This document shows positions 49,088-60,788 of a stretch of 64,000 nucleotides of DNA, piece by piece. The notes beneath the pieces were generated by a model, which was given only the letters and a program-made list of their open reading frames with translations, made no database searches and had not been told where the DNA came from. Both the position numbers and the translations under genes were made by a program. Numbering within the stretch: the first letter of the stretch is position 1; every line of letters begins with the position of its first letter. Source of the stretch: Takifugu bimaculatus (Eukaryota; Chordata; Actinopteri; Tetraodontiformes; Tetraodontidae); the NCBI GenBank assembly GCA_004026145.2, contig CP034989.1, positions 9,225,714-9,289,713 of the forward strand, given 5' to 3'.

Positions 49088-49870
49088 TCACTCTCAAGTA
49101 GTGATGGGCAAATGATACCAAGGCTTTGGAGCTTGTGTCACTCTTCCTGAAGCAGAGTGATTCGAAACGCTGTGTCGGAGCTTGTATTTTGGCAAGTTTC
49201 ATGGCGAGTACCACCAATGAGCGACGTTCTAAAGTTTGGGATCATTTTGATCTCATGGCACCAAATAAGGTATAATGCAGTTCATAGCATACATTTTATG
49301 TTTCCATAATTGAATTGTATTTTTAATTTTTAAATGGGTCTCAAAATTACAATTGCTTGTAGGTGCGGTGTTTGCAATGCACACAAGAGTTGTCTTACAG
49401 CAACAACACATTATCTATGCTGAGACACTTGCGTGCTTGGCATGACGACAATCATGACCCTGTCAACACTGGAAATCCTGACAGTAAGCTAAATATATAC
49501 GTGTATATATATGCTGTATATATATGTATATGTGCGTCTATTTATTGTAGATGTTGTGTTGAAACATCTGATTTTTTTATTCAGTCATTCATTGTCTTAC
49601 TGTCTGTGTCATAGATATTTGAAAGAACAAATTCTGACAAGAGTTGAGGATCCCTTGAAGTACTGGGTGGCACAAAAGACTTAAAATCCTACGCTGTGGA
49701 AACTTGCATGCAAGTATCTGTGCATCCCAGCATTGTCTGTTCCCTGTGAAAGGATATTTTCAAAAGCTGGGGAAGCTGGTCAGCCAGAAGAGGAGCAGAC
49801 CGAGGCCTGCAACACCAGAAAAAAATATATTTCTCAATAAAAACCTGTGAAGAGGAAATAACTTGTCTAC
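49088..49870 (+). mobile_element. Internally deleted hAT transposon with BED finger and dimerisation remnants
   Basis: The left edge 'tagtgatgggcaaatga' is typical of a hAT terminus. A split frame (49201-49269 joined to 49363-49483 by GT-AG signals) encodes a BED zinc finger: 'SKVWDHFDLMAPNK', then 'VRCLQC' and 'HLRAWH' (C-x2-C and H-x4-H). From about 49613 the plus strand has the hAT C-terminal dimerisation motif 'LACKYLCIPALSVPCERIF', interrupted by a stop at 49682-49684 and a later frameshift. The catalytic middle of the transposase is absent. The right terminus was not found with certainty. Confidence 0.75.
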
Positions 49871-50850
49871 TTCTGTGAATAATCATTCCAAATCAAACAT
49901 ACAAGTCCCCAAATGACCAATCATTACATTTAAAGGTTTTCCTTAAAAACACTTCACACACACAAAAACAATGTTTCTGAATTCAAACACCATGATCATT
50001 TGCAAAGTAGGAAGGATCTCTCATCCTGTTAGGGACTTTTAGTACAGTTTTTAAATAAATCTAAAGTGTTCAATGAACCCTTAACCAACACTGAACCCTT
50101 AGTATAATTTGCATTTATTCTTTGGATTAATCTTGAATGTGTTTTAGGGTAAGGGGGTGAGCATCTGCATATTTTATTGTAAAGACGATATGATCATTAT
50201 TTGGTATGAATGAACCAAACACCTGGATGAGCACACAATGAACTTGGTGTCATGGAATTGAAACAGTGCCAGTGCTTCATAGACGACATGTGGACACATG
50301 AGGGTAGTAAGAAACAGGTGGAATTAATCAGAGATACATTTCAAAATAAAACAAGAGGTCACAAGTCAACCTCATAGATAAATCAAATCCATATATTTAT
50401 ATCTGTGGAGTTTTGTCTTTTGACTTCCTGTTTTATTTTGAAACAAAACTCTCTAGTTTCCGGCAACTTGCCCTTCCCTCATGCCTTGCCTGCCTGATTG
50501 TGTTCCCTAATTCCTGATTGTTTTCACCTGTATTCCATAGTATTCCACCTACATATATAAGAACATGGCTGGAGCCATTGCTGTGGTGAGAAACTCAGGC
50601 GAGGGATCACTGAATGAGGCTGCATTCAAACCTTGCTAGCAGTTTTAAATCTGCAAACTTAGAGTGAATTGTAGAAATGATTCTGAGGTCTCCAGTTTCC
50701 TTAAAGCAAGGGATCATGCCTGGGCTAAGGCCGGAAATTCTCAACCCTAACCCCTAGGCCAATCTCTGAATTGAGTATTCTCTCCAAAGTTGGTCTGTGA
50801 GCAACGTCAATGTACAAATATGCATAGTCACAATATCAGTCAGGTTTACC
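49871..50850. other. No recognisable feature
   Basis: AT-rich, without a supported gene. It may include the unresolved right end of the hAT element. Confidence 0.4.
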
Positions 50851-50869
50851 TAACAGCACAGTATGATAG

Positions 50870-51115
50870 CCTTTGCTGTTGAAGTAGTAAACAACATCAA
50901 AGAGATACGAGAGCGGCTAAATATGAATACATGATCATAAAAACCTTTTGTACAGACTTGTCCAAAGGTTTTAACACAGTCGACCAAGTTATCCTGGCAG
51001 ATAGACGCCACGAGATTGGCGTACCAACCAGGCTGGAAACAGTACGTCCAGGTCGGAAGGCCTGTTTCTCCTTTCCCCTGGTTGCAAAGGCCATGCCTCA
51101 GGGGTGCATGTGAGG
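50870..51115 (+). pseudogene. LINE reverse-transcriptase fragment (Rex-like)
   Basis: The frame includes 'FCTDLSKGFNTVDQVIL', the 'DLSKAFDTVDH' RT motif, and ends at 'VAKAMPQGC', equivalent to the 'VPQGS' motif. It is an isolated internal piece, probably of another clade (Rex3-like) than the TGAT-tailed LINEs. Confidence 0.75.
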
Positions 51116-51119
51116 GCCA

Positions 51120-52480
51120 CTGTTGTCCACCATTTTCTGAATGGTGGCATCCTAGCCTAAAATCAGATAATAACTTGTTATTTACGTAGTATCATGTGAC
51201 TTTGAGAGTTCTGTTAAAAGGAAGGACTGAATTCACTTACTGGCAAAACAATCATTTGGAACTGGGAGAACATGAGGAGTCCCATCTGGAAAGAAGAGGA
51301 TGCGGGGGGGGGGGGGGGGCGTTGTTTAGGGTGAGTCTCAGTCTTCAGAGGGTTGGAACATGGAGCATGGACAGGAGGAATGAGACCACAGCTCCGCTTT
51401 TCTGGTAGGATTTCACTTTTCTTTTAGAGTATAAATTGCGGCATGTCTTATTCAACCTTTATCCTTTCAAAGAAACATTGCAAACGCTTGTAATGACACA
51501 TTTACCAGAAGAATGCGTTTTATCAACTTTGCTCTTTGTCTGTGTGTGTGCCACGCTCTGCTTTAAACATTTGACCAATAACAAAAATTGTTATATTTGA
51601 AATAATACCTTTGTGAGTTTTTTTTTTAAATAAAAAATAATTTTAAATTGTTAAAAGTCCCCAAATGTCTTATTATTGCAGTGATTGATTGTAACTAAAC
51701 TTGTCAAAAGACTATTGGTCTCTAAGGGTTACCCTAAATCTGGTATACCAAATGTTACCTCAGTAATTCTTACATGACACATCCAACTTTGAATAAATCC
51801 CGACGATTGCTGGGTAATTATCATGCCGTGGTTGTTGAAGCCTAATCTCCACATTGTGGTTGTGGCTGCATTCTGTGTAAACTGTCTTGAAAAATACCCT
51901 GAACTCATTATGGGTGTTCACAGCATGCCTAGTGTATGTTTCACATTTCTGCCTTCTGGAACGAGTGGATCTTCCACTGCTAATGAGCTCCAGATGCTTT
52001 AGCCTTCTCTGTTAAAACAGCAAAAAACAAAAGCATGCTGGGTTTGAAAAGGTTCAACTGGACTTCCTTCAGGTTCCTTGGAGACAGTTTCCATTCATCC
52101 AAGAGGCTTCTGCCCTTTTTAAGTGGGTATCTGGCTCACCGGATTAGGTTGATGGGGGTCATTAGTCGTCGCTCCAGCCTAAGAATTCTCTTATTGTCTT
52201 GGACCTGGATCACTGAAGACATCCATCAACATGTCCTCTTTTATCATTCGCATCAGTGATGGGGTGTGGGCCGCCCTGCTCCTGTGCTGTTAGGTGTATG
52301 TACATTTGCAAAACCCAGTATCTTAGTTTTTTCCATCTCTATTTCTATCGAAAAACCATGTCAGTCCATCCAATAATTGTTTTCAGAATGAACACAAAGA
52401 GAAATCCATTACTTCCTGGAAAACTAACCCATCAACAAACTTCTGTCATTGTTGCAGATGGGCCAGGAAACTAATCAGAG
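51120..52480. other. glt8d2 5' flank; no other feature
   Basis: A G-run lies at 51303-51320. An acceptor-like 'tgttgcag' at 52450-52457 may start the glt8d2 exon that carries the initiator ATG. The first non-coding exon and promoter were not located. Confidence 0.35.
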
Positions 52481-55400
52481 ATGAGTGTGCTGAGACAAAG
52501 TAAGTGCAAATGTTCATGACTGCGTAATGATCCAAGAGTTATAGATGAAAAACACTATTCATGTTTATCTGCATCAAATAACAGACTTTTGTCTTGTTGC
52601 TTGAGAACAACTCCATCATGAATTTTGGGTAACATTAACTTTGTCTGAAATGCACTTCTAGAGTTGTAAAACTGATTTGTTAAAATGCTAAAAAGAAGCA
52701 TTTTGATTACTTTTTGATTACAGTCGATCAGTATGATGGATTAATTTAACTTTAACTTACCCGTTAACTGCAAGGAAGCTATGAATCAGAAGCTAACTTA
52801 AGTGTCAGGTTTTCAGCACAATCTCTTCAAAGTCCCATTACTGACAACTTCACTGTGTTTATAAGCTAAAGGGGATAATTTTCTTTGTTACTAAAGCACA
52901 GTCTCTAGTATAGTTCGCCACACATGCTGGTTGTTACTGAATTTTCCCCCTTTATTTGTATTTTCTTGACATTTTGGCTTTTTTGCCAAGGACCTGATGA
53001 AAACTAGCTCCCTCCTGGATGGACTCAATGTTTTTCTCTCACAAAGGAGAGGAAGGATGAATTAATCTGCTTTCTTCTGGTCTATGTTGCAGGAAAAAGA
53101 AATAAGATAAATAATCTCTGGACATCCCTGTCCCTGAGGGGACAAGTTTTATCTCATCTTATATCTAAATTCATCCTCTAAAAACTAGTATGTGAGGGAT
53201 TAAACTTCAGGAAAAGGCTGTGAAAGATTTAACTGGGCAGTGACAGACTTTGGATGTATGCTAACAACAATTGCGTTTTCATGTTGCCTCGTCCTGTTCT
53301 TTAGTTAACAGGGTCCTTCTGGTGCTGGTGGTTCTGATGGTGGGTCTCCTGCTGCATAGTTCTCTCAACAAAACCTTCACAAGACACAGTTTTGAGGGTA
53401 AACTGGCCTCCAGGATTTATAGTCAGCTATGCCACATGTTTTCCCAGAGCTAGGCTCTGGGAACGCAAAGCCTCGCCCTGTCCCGAATGTTCACGAAAAT
53501 AATGTTAGAGAATATGAGAATAACTGGCTAAAATAGTTAAATGTCATAATTCAGATCACCAGACGAGCGCCGAAGCACAAGTTCCTGCAGGAAGAGCGCC
53601 GGAGGAGGACAATGTCATCCCAGTGGTCATCTGCTCCTCCGAGGAGCGTGTTGGGGCCACCATGGCAACCATCAATAGCATCTACAGCAACACAAAGGCC
53701 AGCGTGTTTTTCTATGTCGTTACTCTTCGGGATGCTGTGAAATTGACGAGGTTGGTCTGCTGCCTCCATCCTTCAGAGTTTACAAGTGTGATGTAGGACC
53801 AGTTAAAGACGTCAGTGGTTGAGTTGCCGTTTTAAATCCACCTCTCAAGTGTGATAACAGTCTTGGTTTTGCCATCCATCCCAATCATTAATTTTGACTG
53901 TGCACTGTGAAGACATGAAACCCAAATGTGTAAAGTTTGTAGATGCTTCCAACAGATTGGCAATCATACATTATATGATGTAAATGTGCTGTAACGATGT
54001 GATGGAGGCTGACCACACGCGGATTTGGGAGTTACAACTACATTTAAACTTGAGTGTTTCATTCAGGTGGACCATTGTCACCAAATATGGCTTTTCTTTC
54101 ATATATCACAGGTATAGTTGGTACAGCGTGTGCTAATGTAAGGACCCCTTGTTTATATCTTGCGATCTTTTTAGACGGTACATAATGAAGACTAAACTGA
54201 AAAATATCCAGTATAAAATTTTGGAATTTAATCCCATGGTTCTGCGTGGGAAAGTCAAACCAGACTCCTCACGGCCTGATTTGCTGCATCCAGTGAGTTT
54301 TTGGTTTATTCTGCAGTACAGATCAGAAATACATACTGTTTCAACATTTACAGTGAATGTCCTTTTCTTTCGCAGCTCAACTTTGTGCGTTTTTACTTAC
54401 CTCTGCTTGATATCAGCCACAGCAGGGTAATATACTTGGATGATGATGTCATTGTGCAGGGTATGTATGAGCTCATCAGTGCGTGTGTGTGTGTGTTATT
54501 GTTCTTGCTACATATCGAGTACCAAAAAACTGGGACGAGGACATTTTTGGGAGTTGAGGACATTTTGTCTGGTCCTCCCAACTTCAATGGCTGTTTGAAG
54601 GTTAAGACTTGGTTTTAAGGTTGAGGTTAGGTTTAGTTCATGGGTTAGTTGGGGTGGTTAGGGTCAGGGTGGTTAGGGTCAGGGTAATACGTTATGTCTG
54701 TAATTTCTTACTCTACCAATTCATGTACGGTACCTCTGATGAGCTCACGACACAACCAGTGTGAGCTAGAGGCCACTTCTCTAGGACGACCTTGAAGGTC
54801 CAAAACTAAATGGTCGAAGATGTACCGTTGTGTCAACGTTTCTTTAACCCTGATTGTGTCAGAACGAAGGCGAGTTTGTTCAGACGTCACTTGGCTCCAG
54901 TCATTTTTCCAGTCAACTTCTCCCACGTTCCTGTAGGGACCTTGCATTAACCCGCAGACACCGAGCATCCCTTCGCTTCAGTGGGACACCACAGAAGCCT
55001 TTTATTTATGGCCTTTGCAGTCATTGAATAAATGCCAGGATTTTTGGGATATTCACTACCAGTCGATTACCGGCAGCTCCTGGATCTGGCGAGTAAAGCA
55101 TAAAAGACATTCTGACCCATTTGTTAGTCTTTTCTTGGCGAAATTGCTCGGAAATTTCCAAAGTTCATTTCTTACCCTTTAAATAAAACCCACTCAAATG
55201 TCCTTAAGTCACTTTAACATGATTTCAACCTTTCCTTCTTGCTGTTTAACATTGTTACCTCCACCAAGGTCATGTGACAGCTGGCGTCTCTGTCCGATTG
55301 TGAAAGAAATGACTTGAAAAGTCGCAAACAGATTTCATTGAAATTTGGAAATGTGAAAAGAAACATGACAGTTTTGGTGCTGTTCCAGATTCTGGAGGGA

Positions 55401-57718
55401 CTTGACCTTTGACCTTCCAAAGAGTATTTAATATTGCAAATTTTGTTTTAGTAAATTATTAAGAAACCTTCCATCCTCTATGTACTATCGGTGTACTTCA
55501 CCATATGTGGGGAAATGAGCTCCTTGGTGGACATCTGGGCTCTCCCAGTACTTTTATTCATGCTCAGCCCGAAATACCTGAAAAAATATCTCTGTCATCC
55601 AATTTCAAAAGTAAGTGAGGATGTTTTGACCAGCTGTGGGTGGTTGTTGCCCAGGTAGAAACAGCATATGGAAAATGTCCAAGGACTGACTGGACACGTC
55701 TCCACACACCTCTGTAGTTGCTGCTAACAAAACCAAAAAGAGCCTTCGCATCCAGCCAGCTGGATCCAGCCATGTGCTCATGACATGATGAGAGTAGCCT
55801 TTTTCAAATGCTAAATATCCCGAACGGACCAGTAACCAACGCTGTTGCTCAATTGAATGCAGGAGACATTGAAGATCTGTTTAACGTCAAAATGATGGCT
55901 GGCCATGCTGCCGCTTTCTCCACTGACTGTGATCTTCCTTCCACACATGAGATGGTGCGCAGCGTTGGCATGCAGGTGGAGTTTTAGAGGTTTTTAATCG
56001 TGCCTTTGATTAAATGCATTGATTGTTATTGCCTGCGAAGCTAGAGTCCTTTAACATTTTCATGTTTTGCGTAAACTTGAGATAGAAAAAGATTTGGATT
56101 CTGTTCATCAGTTGTTTTGGTATTTTTGTAAAGGCAGTAATTAAAACATGGCCTCCCTTCCTTTACTCATCCCATAGACCACCTACATGGGTTTCCTGGA
56201 CTACAGGAAACAGCAAGTTAAAGAGCTAGGCATTCATCCCAGAGACTGCTCCTTTAATCCTGGAGTGTTTGTGGCAGATCTGATTGAATGGAAGAAACAG
56301 AAGATCACCAAACAGCTGGAGAAATGGATGGAGGAGAATTTCAAGTATGTACTAGGACATCTGGGAAGCTTCCATCTCATGTTTGACCAAAAACAGCGAT
56401 TGATGTGTAACTGTACTATGTATATGTTTTGATTTAGTGGTTTGTTTAATTTTTCTCTTTATCCTGTAGAAAAAAATTGGTAGTTAAGAATTTGTGCCTT
56501 TATTTAAGGCTCTGATGTCCACTGATGAGAGGTGAAACGTCCCCCAGGTTCGTACGTCCCCAGTGGCCATTAGAGACGCACGATCGCCCACAAATATGAG
56601 AACCTTCGTGGATATGTGGACATGTGGATCTGCCTCCTCTTCATACCTAGTGAACGGGCTCCGGATCCATCACTGACCCAGCATCCAGACTTTAGGCACT
56701 GAGGAAAGCCGACCCAGACTCTGTACCGCTCTCCGCACCGCACAAGGGTGCTGGTAGCTCAGTCTGTTGGGAATTGGGCTGAGAAGGGGAGGGTTATTGG
56801 TTTGAGTCCCAGTGCAAACAAAACATGGAACACGATGTTCCTAAAGTAGGGGAAGGTGCCAGAACACCTTCAGAATCTTGAACAAGTTCCCGGACCCACA
56901 AATACTCACACAGGGCCCTGCAATGAACTGGCGACTCATCCAGGGGAAACCTGCCTTCACCCATTGTGAACCCTCCTCGTGACCCTGAAAGGGATAAAGT
57001 GGAGGAAGAACAAGAGGAGAAAAGAAAAATTCTGACTGATGGAAAAGAACTGAGAGTAAAACAGTCATCCCATCTTTCTGAAACTCTATATCTGATATAA
57101 CACGAGGTTTTAGGAGGGATTTGCGTTGTGCAATCTTATTTTTACACTGTAAAGTAAATGTAGATGTTTCTTCTCTCCTTCCTCTCCACCAGACAGAACA
57201 TATACAGCAGTGCCATGGCAGGAGGTGTGGCCACACCACCTATGCTGATAGTTTTTCATGACAAATTCACAAGACTGGACTCACTGTGGAACGTCAGACA
57301 CTTGGGTACATCATTCCGTTGGCAGATTACTTCCAAATTCTTCAAAATTCTAGATAAAGTAGCTAAAACTTTTATATTTTTTAATGAATTTCCCTGTTTT
57401 TTAATGCAGGGTTTGGTGCAATCCTGTAGATGGTTATTTCATTATTAATTATGGCAAACGTAGCAGAGTCAGGATGTGATATTGACAAGTTCCATTTGAC
57501 TTATTTTTACAATTGTTCTATTTTTCCCTTTTTGTCCAGGTTGGAGTCCAAATGTTCTTTACTCTGACAGCTTCCTTCAGGAAGCACACCTGCTTCACTG
57601 GAACGGCCCATTCAAGCCATGGAATTACCCTGCTGTCCACTTGGATCTGTGGGAAAAGTGGTTCATCCCAGACCCCTCTAAAAAGTTCTCTTTAATCCGG
57701 CCTGAGAGTGACAGCTGA
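52481..57718 (+). CDS. glt8d2: Glycosyltransferase 8 domain-containing protein 2
   Basis: Nine coding exons join in phase: 52481-52499, 53305-53397, 53555-53750, 54175-54292, 54376-54460, 55863-55975, 56178-56344, 57193-57305, 57540-57718. They encode 360 residues (human GLT8D2 has 349). Residues ~8-25 form a type II signal anchor ('VLLVLVVLMVGLLLH'). The GT8 domain follows: 'IPVVICSSEERVGATMATIN', 'KILEFNPMVLRGKVKPDSSR', the metal-binding DDD in 'VIYLDDDVIVQG', 'DCSFNPGVFVADLIEW', 'TKQLEKWMEEN' and the C-terminal 'LLHWNGPFKPW' (HxxGxxKPW type). GT8 enzymes use UDP-sugars and retain configuration; the acceptor of GLT8D2 is not established. The phrases FNPMVL-GK and NFVRFYLPLL favour GLT8D2 over GLT8D1. 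The start is fixed by the tiny exon MSVLRQ, which matches the family's N-terminus. Confidence 0.94.
54607..54690. repeat. GGTTAGGGT-type short minisatellite in glt8d2 intron 5
   Basis: Imperfect 'ggttagggtcagggt' units, similar in flavour to the 15.4-kb array but much shorter. Confidence 0.7.
56745..56999 (+). repeat. tRNA-derived SINE in glt8d2 intron 7
   Basis: The head has a Pol III A box (GGTAGCTCAGTCTGTTGG, 56753-56770) and a B box (GGTTTGAGTCC, 56799-56809) at tRNA-like spacing. The body and tail (56872-56999) contain 'cagggccctgcaatgaactg', which recurs inverted at 58.6 kb. Confidence 0.75.
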
Positions 57719-57939
57719 GTTCTGTGGAGCGCAACATTCATTCATTGGGGTATACAGTCTCGTCCTCCCTACCTCTCCTAATTGTCCAGCCTGTCTTTTG
57801 TGAAATCAATCAATCAATCAATGATTGATCTTTTGTGAAAGCGTCCAATGTACCCTTCCTGTCTTGTTCAAATTGTGAAGTGCATTAGAACATGTGAGCG
57901 GTGGGCCGATGAAGCCTTGTGAAGAAGCACTGAAGCTAT

Positions 57940-58436
57940 ATTAAATCTCTTTCCTTCATGCTCTCTTCGTAGTTTCGGAGGGTGAGTGTGAGGAGGAAGT
58001 GTGACAGTTGTTGGCAGCAACTTTTACAGGGGCTAATCAAGTCCCTGCTCCAGGGTAGGTACTTAGATTGGCTCCAAAAAACTCCTGGCTGGGGCTTGAG
58101 GTTCAGTTGGTGCTAAATGATGGCAGTATGTGATGCCATCAGAAATCAACAAACAAGGGTCCTCAAATTCTTCTTCGAGATGCCTCCTGCTCTTTATAGC
58201 ATCCACAGCCATGTGCATGAACTGCTCCTTCCACATTTACCTGGGTCTTCTTTGTTAGTTTCCGGATGATTTTTGATTTTGGTGGCTCGTCCAGATGCCG
58301 TCACATCAGAACTGCTGCATGATTACGCAGCCAACTCGTGACCTTCCCCCCTCTAATGAGGGGTAGTTCCCATCAAGAGTGTAATAATCTTGAAACTTGT
58401 ACAGACTCACACTGAGACACATTTGTATGAAATAAA
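57940..58436 (+). promoter_or_regulatory. Candidate glt8d2 poly(A) signals
   Basis: ATTAAA lies at 57940-57945 and AATAAA at 58431-58436, 220 and 710 bp after the stop codon. Both are plausible 3' ends. A short ATCA/GATT pair at 57807-57828 lies in the same UTR. Confidence 0.45.
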
Positions 58437-58574
58437 TTGTGTATTTTACTTCCTGTCTGTTCTTTTATGACCATTCCTAGAATGTTAGCAAAATCGGTGA
58501 GAGGCTCCTCCTAGTGGTCAGACGTGTAAATATATGCAGCATACATTTTATCTTCACCTTCATCTTGTCTCATC

Positions 58575-58710
58575 TACTTATCTGCTTTATCCCCTTTGGG
58601 GTCAATGGGAGGGTCCACAATGGGCGAAGGCAGTTCAACCCCTGGATGAGTTTGCAGTTCATGTCAGGGCCCTATATAAGCTTTTGTGGGTTTGGTTCCT
58701 TGACTTTACT
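58575..58710 (+). repeat. SINE tail fragment
   Basis: The sequence from 'tatctgctttatccc' to 'gcttttgtgggtttgg' is the reverse-complement counterpart of 56872-57000. Only the tail module is present; the tRNA-like head is missing. Confidence 0.65.
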
Positions 58711-59460
58711 GTTCACAGTTTAACATAACGAAGACCTGCTTGGTTGGCTACTGTAGAAAAAGAAAAAAACAGAAAGGCTTGTAATAACTGGGTTTGAAAC
58801 CATAGAGGGCAGTCACTAATTTTTAGTTCAAAACACATCAAATTGAAATACTTTGACTAAAATGTCAAAAGCTAGACCAGAATCTTCTCAACCAAATACA
58901 TGTTTTCACCAGAAATGTGTTTAGAGGTGTAATTAATGGTGTCTAAGTCTTTTTCTTCTGTTTATTCTTTAAAGATGGAGAATTAGTTTTAAAAATACAT
59001 GATGTTAGATTTAAGTGATTTCAGCATCTTTGATGCCGTACAATATTGGGGAGCATCATCCAGTTCATCAATAAGATTAAAACAATTACATTGAACAAAT
59101 GGTGACTGCTGCATGTAATGAGGCCTTTCATAAGTGGCACCATAGCCTTCTTCTGCCGGCCTACATGCACGGAGGGGTCCAAAAAGCTCAGGACATTGTC
59201 CTGCATTCATGGACTCAGATTGCTTCAACCACATTTCCAGGAGCCTCCAGTGGTTTTTTCCGCCTGTACGTAGACGGCTCCTTGTTGTGTATAGCCAAGA
59301 TATCCTGAACAGGCTGGAGGATATTAAGGCTAAGATAACATCGTCCTATGGATCCATTTTGAAAATGGACTCCACTAAAATGGTTATTTAAATAGTTGTC
59401 ATCTTCCTGGTAATACACGCTCAATCTAGAAAACTTGTTGTGGTTCTCCTCCCTTCATCT
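58711..59460. other. No recognisable feature
   Basis: Short frames on both strands around 59.0-59.4 kb have no family resemblance that I can name. Confidence 0.4.
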
Positions 59461-59464
59461 GCAG

Positions 59465-59865
59465 GAGCGGCAGCCAGGGGCGGGCCGATCCCTGGGGAGC
59501 GCTGAGCCGCTGACTCACCTGCAGCTCGTTGCCTTGATTCGGCGGCTACTTAAACTCCCCTCTCTCTGCCTCTGGTGCCGGATTGTTGTTTCGCCACAGC
59601 GTCTAGCGCCCACCCTCTATGATCTCCAGTTTTTCGCCTCATGCCTTCCGTGTTTACTTCCAGCGTGTGAGTTTGTTCCAGTGCCTCGTCACTGCTGTTC
59701 GTTTGTACTTTTTCCTCGACGGTTTTTTCCCTTTATGGTGATTTTTAGTTCGTAAATTTTCTGTTGTTACTTTGTTACTGATTCCTTCGTTCCGTTATCT
59801 GCTTCATCTTGCACCTTTTGTTATCAATAAAGAGCCGTTTCTTCTACTCTGCATCTGGGTCCAGA
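59465..59865 (+). mobile_element. LTR-like block (probable solo LTR fragment)
   Basis: A GC-rich start ('ggagcggcagccaggggcgg') leads to a CTTAAA-like word. Pyrimidine-rich text and an AATAAA (59826-59831) follow, then 'ctctgcatctgggtcc'. This layout (promoter-like left part, poly(A) signal, short tail) is what LTRs of fish Ty3/Gypsy-type elements look like. TG/CA ends and a target duplication were not found. Confidence 0.4.
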
Positions 59866-59904
59866 ATATGGGATGTTTCTCTTTATCGTGATTTTGTATT
59901 TTCT

Positions 59905-60788
59905 CAGGGTAGCTCATTGGGGTGCAGTACTTGCTGAGGCAGAATAATAAACCCCTATGAGACATGCACCCCAATTCTGAGGAGAAGTCCCATTTACTAG
60001 AGGAGTTGAATGTCAAGGAGCAGATGAGGGATTTTAGAAATTTGTGGGAAGCGAAGGTACCCTTGCTGATCTGATCCCATCACAGAAATCCAGCCTCCTT
60101 CAGCTGTGCCTCCTCCGTCAACCTTCTTCAGGGTGCTCTTCACAACAGGTTTTAAGTGGTAAATGAGAAAATTCTAAGCTCTGTCTTCAGCTAGTATTTA
60201 TTTTCCAGCCTGCTGACAACCACAACATTCCGTTGATGAATTGGTGGAGCTGCGTGAGCGGACAGGATTGACCCTGAACAATCAAGAAGTTAGCACCATT
60301 CTGGGTTTGTGGCAGAACCTTGAAGAATATGACAAAAACAGGATTGTGTATGCTACATGACACCAGGAGCTGTGTCCACTCCTGGTGTAGAGAGCACAAC
60401 AGTGTGTTCTGTTGCCAGCTCAGTGGCCAAACTGTCACCTGATGGAGACCATCTTCATGAGGCTGTGCAACATTCACACAAGCCCTAAAACAGGGGACAG
60501 CACAGTCTATCAAGCTGGTCTCTAATTCTACAGAACTACAAAAAAAAAAAAAATCAGGCAGCTGGTTTAATGCAACCGGATACTAATGCAGCAGTAGACC
60601 TTTCAACTAGTTGAAGTGAACCAGACCACCCTTATACAGAGGCATAACCAGCGGTTCAAGGGTCAGGAGGTGTCTGTTCTGTTGCAGCTGCCAGTGGCAG
60701 GTGAGCCACTGTCTCTCTGCCACAGTACCAACACCAGCTGCACATATACCACATGCTGCTGAATACAGCCGGACAGGCAAAATATATA
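59905..60788 (+). repeat. Unnamed repeat with coding relic, copy 2 (left part)
   Basis: Homologous to 47375-48285. The best shared stretch encodes 'TGLTLNNQEVSTILG' and then 'LWQNLEEYDKNRIVYAT', followed by a stop. It is about 90% identical to copy 1 there by eye. It is cut at 60788 by the Tc1 element and resumes at 62342. Confidence 0.75.
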
